Source of the DNA: Pseudomonas capsici
GTDB lineage: Bacteria; Pseudomonadota; Gammaproteobacteria; Pseudomonadales; Pseudomonadaceae
Direction of reading: 5' to 3'
DNA length: 64,000 nucleotides
Assembly: GCF_017165765.1 (NCBI RefSeq)
Contig: NZ_JAFGZD010000021.1
Coordinates: 33,821 to 97,820, forward strand
How positions within the stretch are numbered: the first letter of the stretch is position 1; each line of letters opens with the position of its first letter. Shown here in pieces: positions 8,252 to 17,270 of this stretch. A program made the position numbers and the translations under genes. Below the pieces are notes generated by a model. The model was not told the origin of the DNA and ran no database searches. It saw only the letters and a program-made list of their open reading frames with translations.

Positions 8252-8875
8252 ATGAAACGCCGCCTCGCCCTGATCGCCATCTGCCTGAGCGTGAGTGCCT
8301 GCCAAAGCAACAACCCGTATGTCGCCAGTTCAGCGCCTATACCGCCTGCCCCACCGCAAGCGGCCAGGACCCTGGACATGAGCGCCTATCCGGCAGCACC
8401 GCGCGATTACGGCCGCTATCGAAACTGGGCCTGGCTCGACGGTCATCTGCCGCCGGGCACGGCGTGGATGGATTCGGCGCAGATCGCCGATGCCGTCAGC
8501 AATGGCCTGGACCAGCGCGGGCTGCGCCCCAATCGCAACGGTCAACCGGCAGACGTGTATGTCAGCGCATCGATTCGTCAGGAAACCCGACTGAGGCAAG
8601 TGCGCGAAGACTATTCCGACCCGTACTATGGCGGCGTGGGTTATGGCCGCTACAACGGTTATCGCAATGGCTATGGCGGTTACGCCAGCGTCCCGGTAGT
8701 ACGCACCTATCAGGTAAACGTGATGGTGGTGCAGATCAACATGTTCGATGCCCGCACCGGTCAGCCGGTATGGAGCGCCAGCGCCGACACCGGCAGCGGT
8801 GGCGATGAAGCGTCGCGCAGCAAAGCCTTGCGTCAGGCGGTACAACAAGCCTTGACGGCGTATCCCCCTTCGTAA
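8252..8875 (+). CDS. DUF4136 lipoprotein (first of a tandem pair)
   Basis: A 207-residue secreted lipoprotein with signal peptide and lipobox SVSAC (lipidated Cys17), then a DUF4136-type domain: YRNWAW near the start, a GLDQRGLRPN segment and a C-terminal MFDARTGQPVWSASADT strand pair. A Gly/Tyr/Arg-rich insert (about residues 127-148, many YGR and NGY units) interrupts the domain. Function of the family is unknown; location is probably the outer-membrane inner face. It is a paralogue of the next gene, 18 bases downstream, so the pair probably arose by duplication. Confidence 0.85.
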   Translation: MKRRLALIAICLSVSACQSNNPYVASSAPIPPAPPQAARTLDMSAYPAAPRDYGRYRNWAWLDGHLPPGTAWMDSAQIADAVSNGLDQRGLRPNRNGQPADVYVSASIRQETRLRQVREDYSDPYYGGVGYGRYNGYRNGYGGYASVPVVRTYQVNVMVVQINMFDARTGQPVWSASADTGSGGDEASRSKALRQAVQQALTAYPPS

Positions 8876-8893
8876 CCTTTTCGGAGAACTGCC

Positions 8894-9457
8894 ATGTTTC
8901 GCCGCCTAGCCTTGCTGTCACTGGTCATGCTGCTCAGCGCCTGCCAGACCAGTCAGATCAACCGTGACTTCGATGCCCAGCGGGATTTCGGCGGCTATCG
9001 CAGCTGGAGCTGGAAAGAGCCCGGCGTGCAGTATCAGCCCGAAGATCCTCGCATCAGGAGTGACCTGACCGAACAACGCATTCGCCAGGCGATCGGCGAC
9101 CAGCTGGACCAGCGCGGCCTGCGCATGGCCCCGAGTGGAACCAACGCCGACCTGCGGGTGCAAGCCTGGCTGATCGTCGAGAACCGTCAGCAACTGGTCA
9201 GCACCAACAACAATGCAGGCTGGGGCCCCTGGGGCAGTTATGGCTACTGGGGCGGCCCGTTCCCCACTGAAACCCGTAGCGTGGATTACAAGGTCACGAC
9301 CTTGCAGATCGACCTGTTCGACGGCAAGGACGGCAAACTGGTCTGGCGCGGCAGCACCGAACGTATCCTGAGCGATAACGCAGCAAACCCGGGAGCCCGG
9401 GACACTGCCGTGCGCAATACCGTGGCCAGAATTCTGGAGCAGTATCCGCCGCGCTGA
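8894..9457 (+). CDS. DUF4136 lipoprotein (second of the pair)
   Basis: A 187-residue lipoprotein with lipobox LLSAC (Cys17) and the same architecture as its neighbour: FGGYRSWSW, QLDQRGLRM, and a C-terminal LFDGKDGKLVWRGSTE hairpin. Its mid-domain insert is shorter and Trp/Gly-rich (GWGPWGSYGYWGG). No enzyme motif is visible. It is probably transcribed with the upstream copy and ends against a REP-type palindrome. Confidence 0.85.
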   Translation: MFRRLALLSLVMLLSACQTSQINRDFDAQRDFGGYRSWSWKEPGVQYQPEDPRIRSDLTEQRIRQAIGDQLDQRGLRMAPSGTNADLRVQAWLIVENRQQLVSTNNNAGWGPWGSYGYWGGPFPTETRSVDYKVTTLQIDLFDGKDGKLVWRGSTERILSDNAANPGARDTAVRNTVARILEQYPPR

Positions 9458-9460
9458 GCC

Positions 9461-9486
9461 GTTTTCGCGGATGAATCCGCTCCCAC
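9461..9486. repeat. REP-type palindromic sequence
   Basis: GTTTTCGCGGATGAATCCGCTCCCAC resembles the dispersed REP sequences of pseudomonads, with a GCGGAT/ATCCGC stem. It lies 4 bases past the DUF4136 stop, the usual place for REPs, where it can protect the mRNA 3' end. Confidence 0.65.
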
Positions 9487-9567
9487 GCATCGGGCAGCCT
9501 GACCAGGCCTTGTCTACACTCCTTTGCACACAGGCGAGTAAGCGACGGCTTGGCCGAAGGAGTGCTG

Positions 9568-11613
9568 ATGTCTCCCCTGAATCGTTATGCCGGGCTACCG
9601 ATACGGCAACGTGGTGCCATTAGCTTGCTGGCTGCACTGACCCTGGGTTTTGCCCTGTTGTGCACGTTGCTGGTCATCGACAGTGGCAGGCTGTATCTGG
9701 AGAAGCGCTCGCTGCAACGTATAGCGGACATGGCCGCACTGGAAGCGGCTGGCCGCAAGGGCACCTGCAGCCCGGGAAGCAGTGCCTCCACTTTCGCCAA
9801 CCAGAGTTCTACCCGAAACAGTTTCGTGGCGGGCACCGACAGTCGCACGCTGACGATCAACTGCGGCACACTGACCCTGGATGCAGACAGCCGGCGCACC
9901 TTTACCGCCGACGCCACCAAGTCGGAAGCCATCAGGGTCGTCGCCACACATGCAGTGCCCAGAAGCATCGCGGCAGGCATTGCGGCGCTTTTCGACAGCA
10001 CCCCGACTCCGTCAAACATTCAACTCAGTGCCACAGCGGTCGCGGCAGGTACACCGCCACTGGCAGCTCTGACCATCCGCAGCGCCGCGATGACCATCGA
10101 CAGCACCAAGGCCGCGCTTCTCAACCCCGTGATCGGCAGCCTGCTGGGCGGCACCCTGAACCTCAGTGTCGCCAACTGGCAAGGCATCGCGAGTACCGAC
10201 CTGAGCGTGCTCAATTATCTGGACCGGCTCAAGACCGACCTGAACATCAACGCCGTAGGCTACACCGACGTGCTGAACAGCAATGTCGCAGTCAGCCAGT
10301 TGATCCAGACCGCGATCAATGTGCTGGACCCTGCCGGAACCCTGAGCGCCACCGCCACCATTGCCGGGCTGAGAGCCTTGAAGGTCGCCGCTGGCGCGAC
10401 CACGGTACTGCTGGGGGATTTGCTGTCGGTACAAGGCAGCACGAATATCGCGGCACTCAATACCAGCCTGCGCCTGATCGACCTGGTGCAAGGCCTTGCG
10501 CAACTGGCCAATGACAAGAACGGCGTGTCGGCAGCGGCACAGATCAATCTTGCCGGGCTGGCGCAGGTCACCACCAGGATTCAGGTCGTCGAGCCACCGC
10601 AACTGTCAGCGGTTGGCGACCCCAGCAAGATCGACCCTCTCAACCCCAAAACCGGCGCTAACAGACTTTATGTGCGCACCGCGCAAATGCGTGCCCTGGT
10701 GTCGATCAACTTGCCGGTGCTCGGAGCGATTACCCCACTGGTCAATACCGCTACCTCGCTGGTCAGCAGCCTCACCCCGGTCCTCAACAGTGCCCTGAGC
10801 CTTAACCTGGCCGGACTGCTGGGTTCGACCACTTGCGCCATCGGCCTGACCAGTTGCATGGTTTCGGACATCAAGCTGCTGACGTCGAGTTCATCCTCGA
10901 GCGCCGGCCCCAGAATCGATCTGAGTATTTCACTGGCCAGTGCCGACACTTACGTCACCGGCTATACCTGCACCAGCAACACCAGCAAGACACTGAGCAT
11001 TCACACCGATACCGCGCTGCTCAGCACCCGGATCGGCCTGATCGACAGCGCAGGAGCCTTTCCGGCCAGCACCGATCCTTCTGCCATTACCGCCCTTCCC
11101 ATTCCGGTGATCGATATCGGGACCCAGACCTGCCAGAAGATTCTGGGCCTGCTGGGTAACTGCAGTGCACGTGTCCCCTTTGGCGGTGGAGGCGTAGGAA
11201 TCAGCTTTGATCCTGTCAATCAGTCGCCAGTGGGAGGAAGTTCTTCTTCGACCAACAGTAGCTTCAGCTCACCCAATCTTCCGGAGGTCAGCAGCTCCCC
11301 CTACTTCCCCCTGGACCCCGCAGCTGCGGTCATGCCCAGCGCATTGCTCGACGGCGTCATCTCCAGCGCCAGGGTCAGTGTCTACAGACCTTCGACCACC
11401 AGCCCCAACGGCCTGGGCAATGTGATCACCGGTGCCGCCTCCTTGCTGGGAGCAATTACCACCAGCCTGGACGGCATTGTCGCCAGCACCCTCAGGCCAC
11501 TGCTGACATCGGTAGTAGACCCGCTGATCGACGCGCTGGGCCTGACCCTGTCGCCAGCCGAGGTGGGCGGCAACCTCAGCTGTAATTTCGGTCAGGCCAC
11601 GCTGGTCATTTAG
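9568..11613 (+). CDS. tadG: TadG-like Flp pilus assembly protein
   Basis: A 681-residue protein anchored by one N-terminal membrane segment in a TadE/TadG-like leader (QRGAISLLAALTLGFALLCTLLVIDSGRLYLEKRSLQRIAD), followed by a very long exported region rich in Ser, Thr, Asn and Leu with a few Cys residues. TadG-type minor pseudopilins act in Flp pilus assembly or adhesion. The ATG at 9568 has GAAGGAG six bases upstream; a TTG start 18 bases earlier is possible. It is transcribed opposite to most tad genes and its stop overlaps the stop of pprA. In P. aeruginosa, tadG sits on the other side of pprB, so the position here differs. Confidence 0.8.
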   Translation: MSPLNRYAGLPIRQRGAISLLAALTLGFALLCTLLVIDSGRLYLEKRSLQRIADMAALEAAGRKGTCSPGSSASTFANQSSTRNSFVAGTDSRTLTINCGTLTLDADSRRTFTADATKSEAIRVVATHAVPRSIAAGIAALFDSTPTPSNIQLSATAVAAGTPPLAALTIRSAAMTIDSTKAALLNPVIGSLLGGTLNLSVANWQGIASTDLSVLNYLDRLKTDLNINAVGYTDVLNSNVAVSQLIQTAINVLDPAGTLSATATIAGLRALKVAAGATTVLLGDLLSVQGSTNIAALNTSLRLIDLVQGLAQLANDKNGVSAAAQINLAGLAQVTTRIQVVEPPQLSAVGDPSKIDPLNPKTGANRLYVRTAQMRALVSINLPVLGAITPLVNTATSLVSSLTPVLNSALSLNLAGLLGSTTCAIGLTSCMVSDIKLLTSSSSSSAGPRIDLSISLASADTYVTGYTCTSNTSKTLSIHTDTALLSTRIGLIDSAGAFPASTDPSAITALPIPVIDIGTQTCQKILGLLGNCSARVPFGGGGVGISFDPVNQSPVGGSSSSTNSSFSSPNLPEVSSSPYFPLDPAAAVMPSALLDGVISSARVSVYRPSTTSPNGLGNVITGAASLLGAITTSLDGIVASTLRPLLTSVVDPLIDALGLTLSPAEVGGNLSCNFGQATLVI

Positions 11614-14378
11614 TCGTGCTTGAAAATCGGCAGCTCGATCTGGAACCTTGCGCCCTCATCGACGTTGCTGACGCTCAACTGCCCGCCCATCTGATCGACA
11701 ATGCCATAGCTGACGGATAATCCCAGGCCGGTGCCGACGCCCACCGGCTTGGTGGTGAAGAACGGCTCGAAAATCCGCTCCAGCAGACGAGGATCGATGC
11801 CGCCGCCGTTGTCCTGAACCGAGAGGCGAATGATGTTCTCGTCTTCCTCCACTCCCAGGCTGATCCAGGGCTCGAAGTCGCGGTCCTTTTCCCGGCGCGA
11901 GAGCAAGGCGTCCCGGGCGTTGACCATCAGGTTGATCAGCACTTGCTCTAACTGATCCACATGCCCGCGCACCTGCACTGTGGCGCACATTTCTCCGATG
12001 CGGATCTGCACGCCCTTGCCTTTCATGCCCTCGGCGAGCATCGAGATCGTCCCTTCCACGGCCTGGATCGGGTTGAACAATTGCTCTTCGATCTCCGAGC
12101 GACGACCGAACACCCGCATATGGTCCACCACACGCGCCGCACGCTGAACCTGGGTATCGATGCGATTGAGTTTCTCAGTGAGGTATTCGATATCGATATC
12201 GCCCTTGCCCAGACGCTTGAGCACGTTGACCACCGCCATGCGCATGACATTGAGCGGCTGGTTGATCTCATGGGCCAGACCGGTCGCCATCTCGCCCAGG
12301 GTCGCCATTTTCGCGCTCTGATTCAGCTGCATCCGCGAGCGGCGCACATCAGTGTTATCGCGTCCTACCGCCTGAATTTCGATCAGCTTGCCGTCCTCGT
12401 CGAAGACGCCACGATCGGCCCATACCCACCAGGCATACTCACGGCCAGGCAGTTCGATGCAGATTTCCTCGGTGCTCATGGGCGCTTCGGGCGTCAGCAG
12501 GCCAATACGCTTCTTGAAGGCCTCGCGCTGCTCATCGGAAAGCCAGTCGCCCAGATTGATGCCTGTCAGTTGCTCCGGCGTGCACTCCATGTAATTGGCC
12601 AGCGGACGGTTGCCGAAGCTGAGCACCAGATCCGGTGTGTAACGGCAGATCATTGCAGGCGAGTCTTCCACCAGAATCCGGTAGCGTTCCTCGCTCTTGC
12701 GCACCTGCTCGGCCGCCAGGGTCGCGTCGGTCACATCCAGCCAGAGGCCCACGGCCTCCACCGGCATGCCCAGGTCGTCACGCAGCAGGCGCGCTTCATC
12801 CAGCAACCAATGATAGTCGCCCTTCTTGTCCCGCAGCCGGTAACGACGACTGACAAAGCCTTCGCGCAACAACTGCCGGTTGCGATCGAACCAGATGTCC
12901 TGATCGTCTGGGTGGATGTACCCGGCCAGTTGCCCGTCGACACAATCGGCCAGTGTCCAGCCCAGCAAAGGCGTGAGGCTGTCGCTGAAGAAACTGGGTT
13001 CGAGGTTGCCATGGTCATAGCGCTGGACGTAGATCACCGCTGGCGAACTGGCAATCAGGTTGTCCAGCCGTGCATGGGCGGCAGCCGCTTCGGTTTCCTG
13101 GTTCTTGATATCGCTCACGTCGAGCATGAACCCCAGTACCCGCTGCACCTGACCGCTGATCAAGGCCTGCCCCTGAATACGGAACCAGATATTTTCCTGC
13201 GCCGGGTCTGCCTGCAACAGGCGCACACAGAGCAGCATCGGCGTGCCTTTGTCACGCAACTGGACAAGGCGTGTAGACAGTTCCTGACGGTCGGCGGGGT
13301 GAATCATCGCCAGCCAGTCCTGACGGGGCAAACGGTCGACCCTGTCGCTCAGGCGCAAGCTGCGCGCCAGTTGCGGGGCCAGCAGAATCTCGTCGCTCCC
13401 CGGCAACAACTCCCACCAGCCGGTCCCCAGCAAATCCTGAAGCACCGCCAGCCGTTCGACATGATGCCGGTTGTGCTGCTCCGACAAACGGAACAGCACC
13501 GGGCCGGCAAGAGCCGAACACAGATTCAGCCATTCGCGCTCACCCAGATCCGGCGCCTGCTGCTGTGCATTGTAGAAACCGAACATCAGCCAGGCCTTGG
13601 CCACGCGCTCACGGCTGTGAGGCATGACAAAACCGTCGGCATTGCCGAAAGCGCTTTGCAGTTGCGCAAACCCCGTACCGGGTCCAAACGCCAGTTGATG
13701 GCTGATGTTGGCATCCAGCCTGTCCAGTTCCACACCCAGGCGCTGACCGACCTGCCATAACTCCGGCGCGGTATGGGCGTGATACTGGGCATAGACTCGC
13801 CAGCCGACACCATTGATCTCCGGCAGCGCCAGAGCCACGCAGGGGATGTGCCAGAGCTGCGCCAGTTCCTCAAGCTGTTCGGTCACTACGGCAGCCAGTC
13901 GCTCGATATTGCAGACCCGTATCTTTTCGGCAATCTGCCCGGCCAGGCGCAGGCACTGCTGACGAATGCGGGCGGCACTGGCCTCCTCCATCAGGTCGCT
14001 GATATCCAGCAACTGCAACAGCCAGCCCTTGCCATGGGCCTGAACCCAGCCGCGTGCATGCAGGGTATGGGCATCGGCACTCTTGAAGTCCAGATCCAGC
14101 ATATGTCCCACCCACTCCGACGGCACACCCTCGATCACCAGGGCGCTGTTGGGCAGCAGCAGATGCATCAGGCGCTGCATCAATACATTCTGTGCCGAGA
14201 TTCCCAGGCGCGAGAGCAGATGCTGGCTGACGTCCTGCACGCGCCCCTCGCCATCGAGCAGCAGATAGAGATCGGCGCCAATCGGTTCGGGTTCGACTGT
14301 CGCTGGCACGGGTGGTGGGGCGGTCGGCGCATCGGAGCGCCCCAGCCAACGACTCAAACGTGTTTTATCAAGGGACAA
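11610..14378 (-). CDS. pprA: PprA-type multi-PAS sensor histidine kinase
   Basis: A 922-residue cytoplasmic-looking kinase with no evident membrane segment. Order: PAS (about 40-115), a GAF-like region (about 150-300), PAS-like (310-425), PAS (430-550), PAS (560-685), then HisKA with His703 in GLAHEINQPL and HATPase (N box NLMVNARDAL, DNGGGID, GVGTGLGLSVSYGIV). Length and position beside tad genes match P. aeruginosa PprA, the sensor partner of PprB controlling Flp pilus and exopolysaccharide genes. The signal is unknown. It overlaps the upstream TadE-like gene by 11 bases and should be co-transcribed with it. Confidence 0.9.
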   Translation of the reverse strand: MSLDKTRLSRWLGRSDAPTAPPPVPATVEPEPIGADLYLLLDGEGRVQDVSQHLLSRLGISAQNVLMQRLMHLLLPNSALVIEGVPSEWVGHMLDLDFKSADAHTLHARGWVQAHGKGWLLQLLDISDLMEEASAARIRQQCLRLAGQIAEKIRVCNIERLAAVVTEQLEELAQLWHIPCVALALPEINGVGWRVYAQYHAHTAPELWQVGQRLGVELDRLDANISHQLAFGPGTGFAQLQSAFGNADGFVMPHSRERVAKAWLMFGFYNAQQQAPDLGEREWLNLCSALAGPVLFRLSEQHNRHHVERLAVLQDLLGTGWWELLPGSDEILLAPQLARSLRLSDRVDRLPRQDWLAMIHPADRQELSTRLVQLRDKGTPMLLCVRLLQADPAQENIWFRIQGQALISGQVQRVLGFMLDVSDIKNQETEAAAAHARLDNLIASSPAVIYVQRYDHGNLEPSFFSDSLTPLLGWTLADCVDGQLAGYIHPDDQDIWFDRNRQLLREGFVSRRYRLRDKKGDYHWLLDEARLLRDDLGMPVEAVGLWLDVTDATLAAEQVRKSEERYRILVEDSPAMICRYTPDLVLSFGNRPLANYMECTPEQLTGINLGDWLSDEQREAFKKRIGLLTPEAPMSTEEICIELPGREYAWWVWADRGVFDEDGKLIEIQAVGRDNTDVRRSRMQLNQSAKMATLGEMATGLAHEINQPLNVMRMAVVNVLKRLGKGDIDIEYLTEKLNRIDTQVQRAARVVDHMRVFGRRSEIEEQLFNPIQAVEGTISMLAEGMKGKGVQIRIGEMCATVQVRGHVDQLEQVLINLMVNARDALLSRREKDRDFEPWISLGVEEDENIIRLSVQDNGGGIDPRLLERIFEPFFTTKPVGVGTGLGLSVSYGIVDQMGGQLSVSNVDEGARFQIELPIFKHD

Positions 14379-14835
14379 GTTGCAGACTCGCTCGGGCAGA
14401 AAGGTTGGTCGGCAGGTTCGGTACTTCGCCGATTCCTGGCAGGGTCAACACCGGCAGAATTCTGGTCAGTTTGCTCTTGGGGTAGTGAATGCTCACCGTC
14501 AGGACGCCCGCTGTGTAACTCACCGTCATGTCGGAGGCAGTGAAATTCAGCCCGGCAGGCATCCAGGCCAGTTGGCTGGTCAGGACGGTACGGGCCTGGG
14601 TAACCAGCAAGGTGTCGTAATTGGCCACGGTCGGGCTCAGCGCGACACTACGGCGCACGGCCTCACTGGCGGCAGCATTGAAAGACTGCACCATCAGCAA
14701 GGGCAGGCTGTAGCTGACCACGCCATAGAAAACAGCGAAGAACGCAACGAACACCACGGCAAACTCTATTGCAGCGGCACCCTTCTGCTTTCGCCGAGAG
14801 AATTTACGAAAGGTTGTTGGCATGTCGACGTTCAT
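14368..14835 (-). CDS. TadE/TadF-like minor pseudopilin
   Basis: A 155-residue TadE-family protein. The N-terminal basic stretch RRKQKG precedes AAAIEFAVVFVAFFAVFYGV, a class-III signal with Glu at +5 after the cleavage glycine, the site for the FppA peptidase encoded divergently 64 bp away. The remainder is a small exported domain. ATGs at 14835 and 14823 are both possible. It is a Flp pilus minor subunit; TadE or TadF cannot be separated by eye. Confidence 0.82.
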   Translation of the reverse strand: MNVDMPTTFRKFSRRKQKGAAAIEFAVVFVAFFAVFYGVVSYSLPLLMVQSFNAAASEAVRRSVALSPTVANYDTLLVTQARTVLTSQLAWMPAGLNFTASDMTVSYTAGVLTVSIHYPKSKLTRILPVLTLPGIGEVPNLPTNLSARASLQLVP

Positions 14836-14899
14836 CCTGACATTTACTACCTTTTAGACAGCATAGGATCTTTCAGAAAAACAGGATGTTTTTTATACA

Positions 14900-15370
14900 A
14901 TGGAATTAATTTTCCTACTCATCTGGCTCGCCATATGTGCAGAACAAGACGCTCGCCAACGACAGATATCCAACTGGCTGACGTTGGGCGGCTTTGTCTT
15001 GGCGCTGATTTATCTACTGTATAGCGGCCATACCTGGCTGGGATCCGAATCCGCCGACGCCGGCTGGGCATTTTTACTGGCGGTAGTGCTGACGCTGCCC
15101 GGCTATGCCATGGGCAGACTGGGCGCAGGCGATGTAAAGCTGCTGTCAGCGCTGGCTCTGGCAAGCGGCAGCCTGCTCTTGCTGGGCACTTTCATCGGTG
15201 CGGCACTGGCCATGCTGATATGGCTGGCCATTCGTCAAAAAGTCTGGCCCCTTTTGGGACAACGGTTTACACAACGCTATTTCTACATGAATGCCGAAAC
15301 GACAAATAAACAGCCCTTCTCGCCTTTTCTGTTTGTCGGCTTCTTGTTGGCAGCACTGTGCATCCACTAG
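14900..15370 (+). CDS. fppA: Flp prepilin peptidase FppA (TadV/CpaA)
   Basis: A 156-residue polytopic GxGD aspartyl protease of family A24. The two catalytic aspartates are visible: Asp17 in AEQDAR and Asp78 in GAGDVK. It lacks the N-methyltransferase domain of PilD, as expected for the short Flp-specific enzymes. It processes Flp and the TadE/G pseudopilins at the inner membrane. It is divergent from the TadE-like gene and precedes pprB. Confidence 0.9.
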   Translation: MELIFLLIWLAICAEQDARQRQISNWLTLGGFVLALIYLLYSGHTWLGSESADAGWAFLLAVVLTLPGYAMGRLGAGDVKLLSALALASGSLLLLGTFIGAALAMLIWLAIRQKVWPLLGQRFTQRYFYMNAETTNKQPFSPFLFVGFLLAALCIH

Positions 15371-15388
15371 TCGAATGGCAGACTAACG

Positions 15389-15400
15389 CTATGTACATAG
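15389..15400. promoter_or_regulatory. 12-bp palindrome upstream of pprB
   Basis: CTATGTACATAG is a perfect palindrome about 95 bp before the pprB start codon, in the only gap wide enough for a pprB promoter. It is an operator candidate; the binding protein is unknown. Confidence 0.35.
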
Positions 15401-15452
15401 TTGGAAAGTACGACTACGGTAAATTGTAAATCGTGTTTTGCTGATATGGACC

Positions 15453-15475
15453 GGCCTCGGTCAGTAGTTGAGGCC
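15453..15475 (+). other. Short leader hairpin before pprB
   Basis: GGCCTC at 15453-15458 can pair with GAGGCC at 15470-15475, ending 9 bases before the GGAG ribosome-binding site. It could tune translation. Confidence 0.3.
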
Positions 15476-15494
15476 CGCCAGCATGGAGTAGCGC

Positions 15495-16235
15495 GTGAAC
15501 ATGTATTCAGCCGTCAAAGTGCTGGTTGTCGACGACCAGCCCCTTATCGTTGAAGAACTGAGCGACTTCCTCGAAAACAACAGCTATCACTGTATTCCGT
15601 GCCACTCAGGGGCCGAAGCCGTCGAACAGTTCTGCAATGACGACAGCATCGGCATCGTACTGTGCGATCTGGACATGCCGGACATGAACGGCATCGAGAT
15701 GGTCGAAGCCATGAAGCTGGCAGGCGGCAAGAAACACCTGTTCGAGGCCATCATGCTGACCGGGCTTGCAGAGAAGAAAGACGTCATCAAGGCACTGCGC
15801 GCCGGTATCGCCGACTACTACCAGAAACCCGTCGATCTCAACGAACTGCTGCAGGGCATCCAGACCCAGGAACTGGCATTGCTGGAACGGCAAAAAAATC
15901 TGCAGCAGCTAGGGCTGCTCAACGAAAAACTCCAGTACCTGGCGGCATCCATCGATGATCTCTACAAGAATCTGGATAAAAAACAGGACGCCCGGGAGCC
16001 ACACGGCAGCGACGCCGAGAACAAGCTGTTCGCCCAGCTATCGCCCAGGCAACTTGCCGTCGCCCGGCTGGTGAGCAAAGGCCAGACCAATTACCAGATC
16101 GCCTGCGAACTGGGCATCACGGAAAACACCGTCAAATTGTATGTTTCGCAAGTCCTGCGCCTGACCCATATGCATAACCGCACTCAGCTGGCGCTGGCCC
16201 TGTCGCCCAATCGACAACACCAGTCAACGCTGTGA
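15495..16235 (+). CDS. pprB: PprB-type response regulator (REC-LuxR)
   Basis: A 246-residue regulator with an N-terminal receiver (VVDDQ acidic pocket; phospho-acceptor Asp58 in LCDLDMPDMNG; Lys in YYQKPVD) and a C-terminal LuxR-type helix-turn-helix (LSPRQLAVARLVSKGQTNYQIA...ENTVKLYVSQVL). The start is GTG at 15495, six bases after GGAG; the ATG at 15501 is too far from it. In P. aeruginosa PprB is phosphorylated by PprA and activates the flp/tad/rcp operons. The partner kinase lies 0.7 kb away on the opposite strand. Confidence 0.9.
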   Translation: MNMYSAVKVLVVDDQPLIVEELSDFLENNSYHCIPCHSGAEAVEQFCNDDSIGIVLCDLDMPDMNGIEMVEAMKLAGGKKHLFEAIMLTGLAEKKDVIKALRAGIADYYQKPVDLNELLQGIQTQELALLERQKNLQQLGLLNEKLQYLAASIDDLYKNLDKKQDAREPHGSDAENKLFAQLSPRQLAVARLVSKGQTNYQIACELGITENTVKLYVSQVLRLTHMHNRTQLALALSPNRQHQSTL

Positions 16236-16259
16236 TTTACGACAGGGCCGTGAAACCGA

Positions 16260-16532
16260 TCATTTTCCGCCCGACGAAATACTCCCTCCTTCCTTCTGTT
16301 CATAAAACTCCGGAATCTCGTGCTTGTAGCTATTGATCCAGCGCTGCAGGCTCAGGTCACGCTCGGCGGGGGTAACGGTTTGCGGCGTGGGCGAAGCCGC
16401 ATCACCACGGGCCTGAAGTTGCAGCCAGGCCTCGGTCTGTTTCTGCGCTTTCGATGAAGGACCTTCGTCGATGGCCCATGCATCGCCGCACAGACCAAAA
16501 ACCAGAATGCCGCTGAAGATGATGCGCTTCAT
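16260..16532 (-). CDS. DUF3613-like small exported protein of the tad operon
   Basis: A 90-residue protein with a cleavable signal peptide (AWA/IDEG) and a Gln/Glu-rich chain containing LSLQRWINSYKHEIPEFY, the conserved part of DUF3613. It is the last gene of the tad operon, overlapping tadD by ATGA. It corresponds in position to the small gene between tadG and tadD in P. aeruginosa. Role unknown, probably periplasmic. Confidence 0.75.
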   Translation of the reverse strand: MKRIIFSGILVFGLCGDAWAIDEGPSSKAQKQTEAWLQLQARGDAASPTPQTVTPAERDLSLQRWINSYKHEIPEFYEQKEGGSISSGGK

Positions 16533-17242
16533 GGATGTGCTCCCTCTGCTTGACGACTGGACGCAACCTGGTCATTCGGGGTCCCCTGCCTGGCGACAGG
16601 CGTCTTCAGTTTTTCGGCCCTGACCTGAGCGTCACTGACCTGCCGTGCCGTCAGCCCGGCGCGGGAAGCCAGCTCTGCGGCCTGGGTCCAGTTATCCTGA
16701 TAGATCAGCAGCGTGACCAGATTGGCCGCCGCCAATGTGTCGGACTGCCGAAGCTCGATGGCGGTCAGAAACTCGAAGCGGGCCTGCTCCAGCTTCAACT
16801 GATTGAGATAGACCACCCCGAGATCATTACGAATCTTTTCATCGGTGGGAGCCAGTTTGCTGGCTCGCATCAAATGCTGCTGGGCCTGGACGTTGTCGCC
16901 ACGGGACGCCGCCAGTTGCCCCAACCCATGTTCGCCCTGGGCCGCCCGACAAGTACCCAGCAGGCTGCGATACAAAGGCTCGGCTTCGCGACTGCCCAGC
17001 AGACGCAATACCCGCGCCTTGCGCAAGCGTACTTCCTCGAGGTTGTCCGGCAGTGTTTCGAGATTGGCCAGGCTGGCATGCAGACGTCCTTCATCGGCCA
17101 TGTTCTGGGCCATATTCAGCGTGAACTCCTGATCCGAGGTCGGCTTGGGACAACTCGCTGCCGACTGCATCCAGGGCGTGGCACCGTGACTGGCACATCC
17201 GCCCAGCATCAAGAGCCCCAAGAGGGTTATCGCTGCTTTCAT
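16529..17242 (-). CDS. tadD: TadD, TPR lipoprotein of the Flp pilus
   Basis: A 237-residue lipoprotein (lipobox LGGC) with tetratricopeptide-like helical repeats across about residues 45-200; LAPTDEKIRNDLGVVYLNQLKLEQARFEF is a clear unit. TadD acts as a pilotin-like factor for the outer-membrane secretin in Tad systems. The start at 17242 is chosen because GGAAGGGAT lies just upstream and the signal peptide begins there. It is 28 bases from tadC. Confidence 0.87.
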   Translation of the reverse strand: MKAAITLLGLLMLGGCASHGATPWMQSAASCPKPTSDQEFTLNMAQNMADEGRLHASLANLETLPDNLEEVRLRKARVLRLLGSREAEPLYRSLLGTCRAAQGEHGLGQLAASRGDNVQAQQHLMRASKLAPTDEKIRNDLGVVYLNQLKLEQARFEFLTAIELRQSDTLAAANLVTLLIYQDNWTQAAELASRAGLTARQVSDAQVRAEKLKTPVARQGTPNDQVASSRQAEGAHP

Positions 17243-17270
17243 TGCATCCCTTCCTTCATCCATGCACGTT

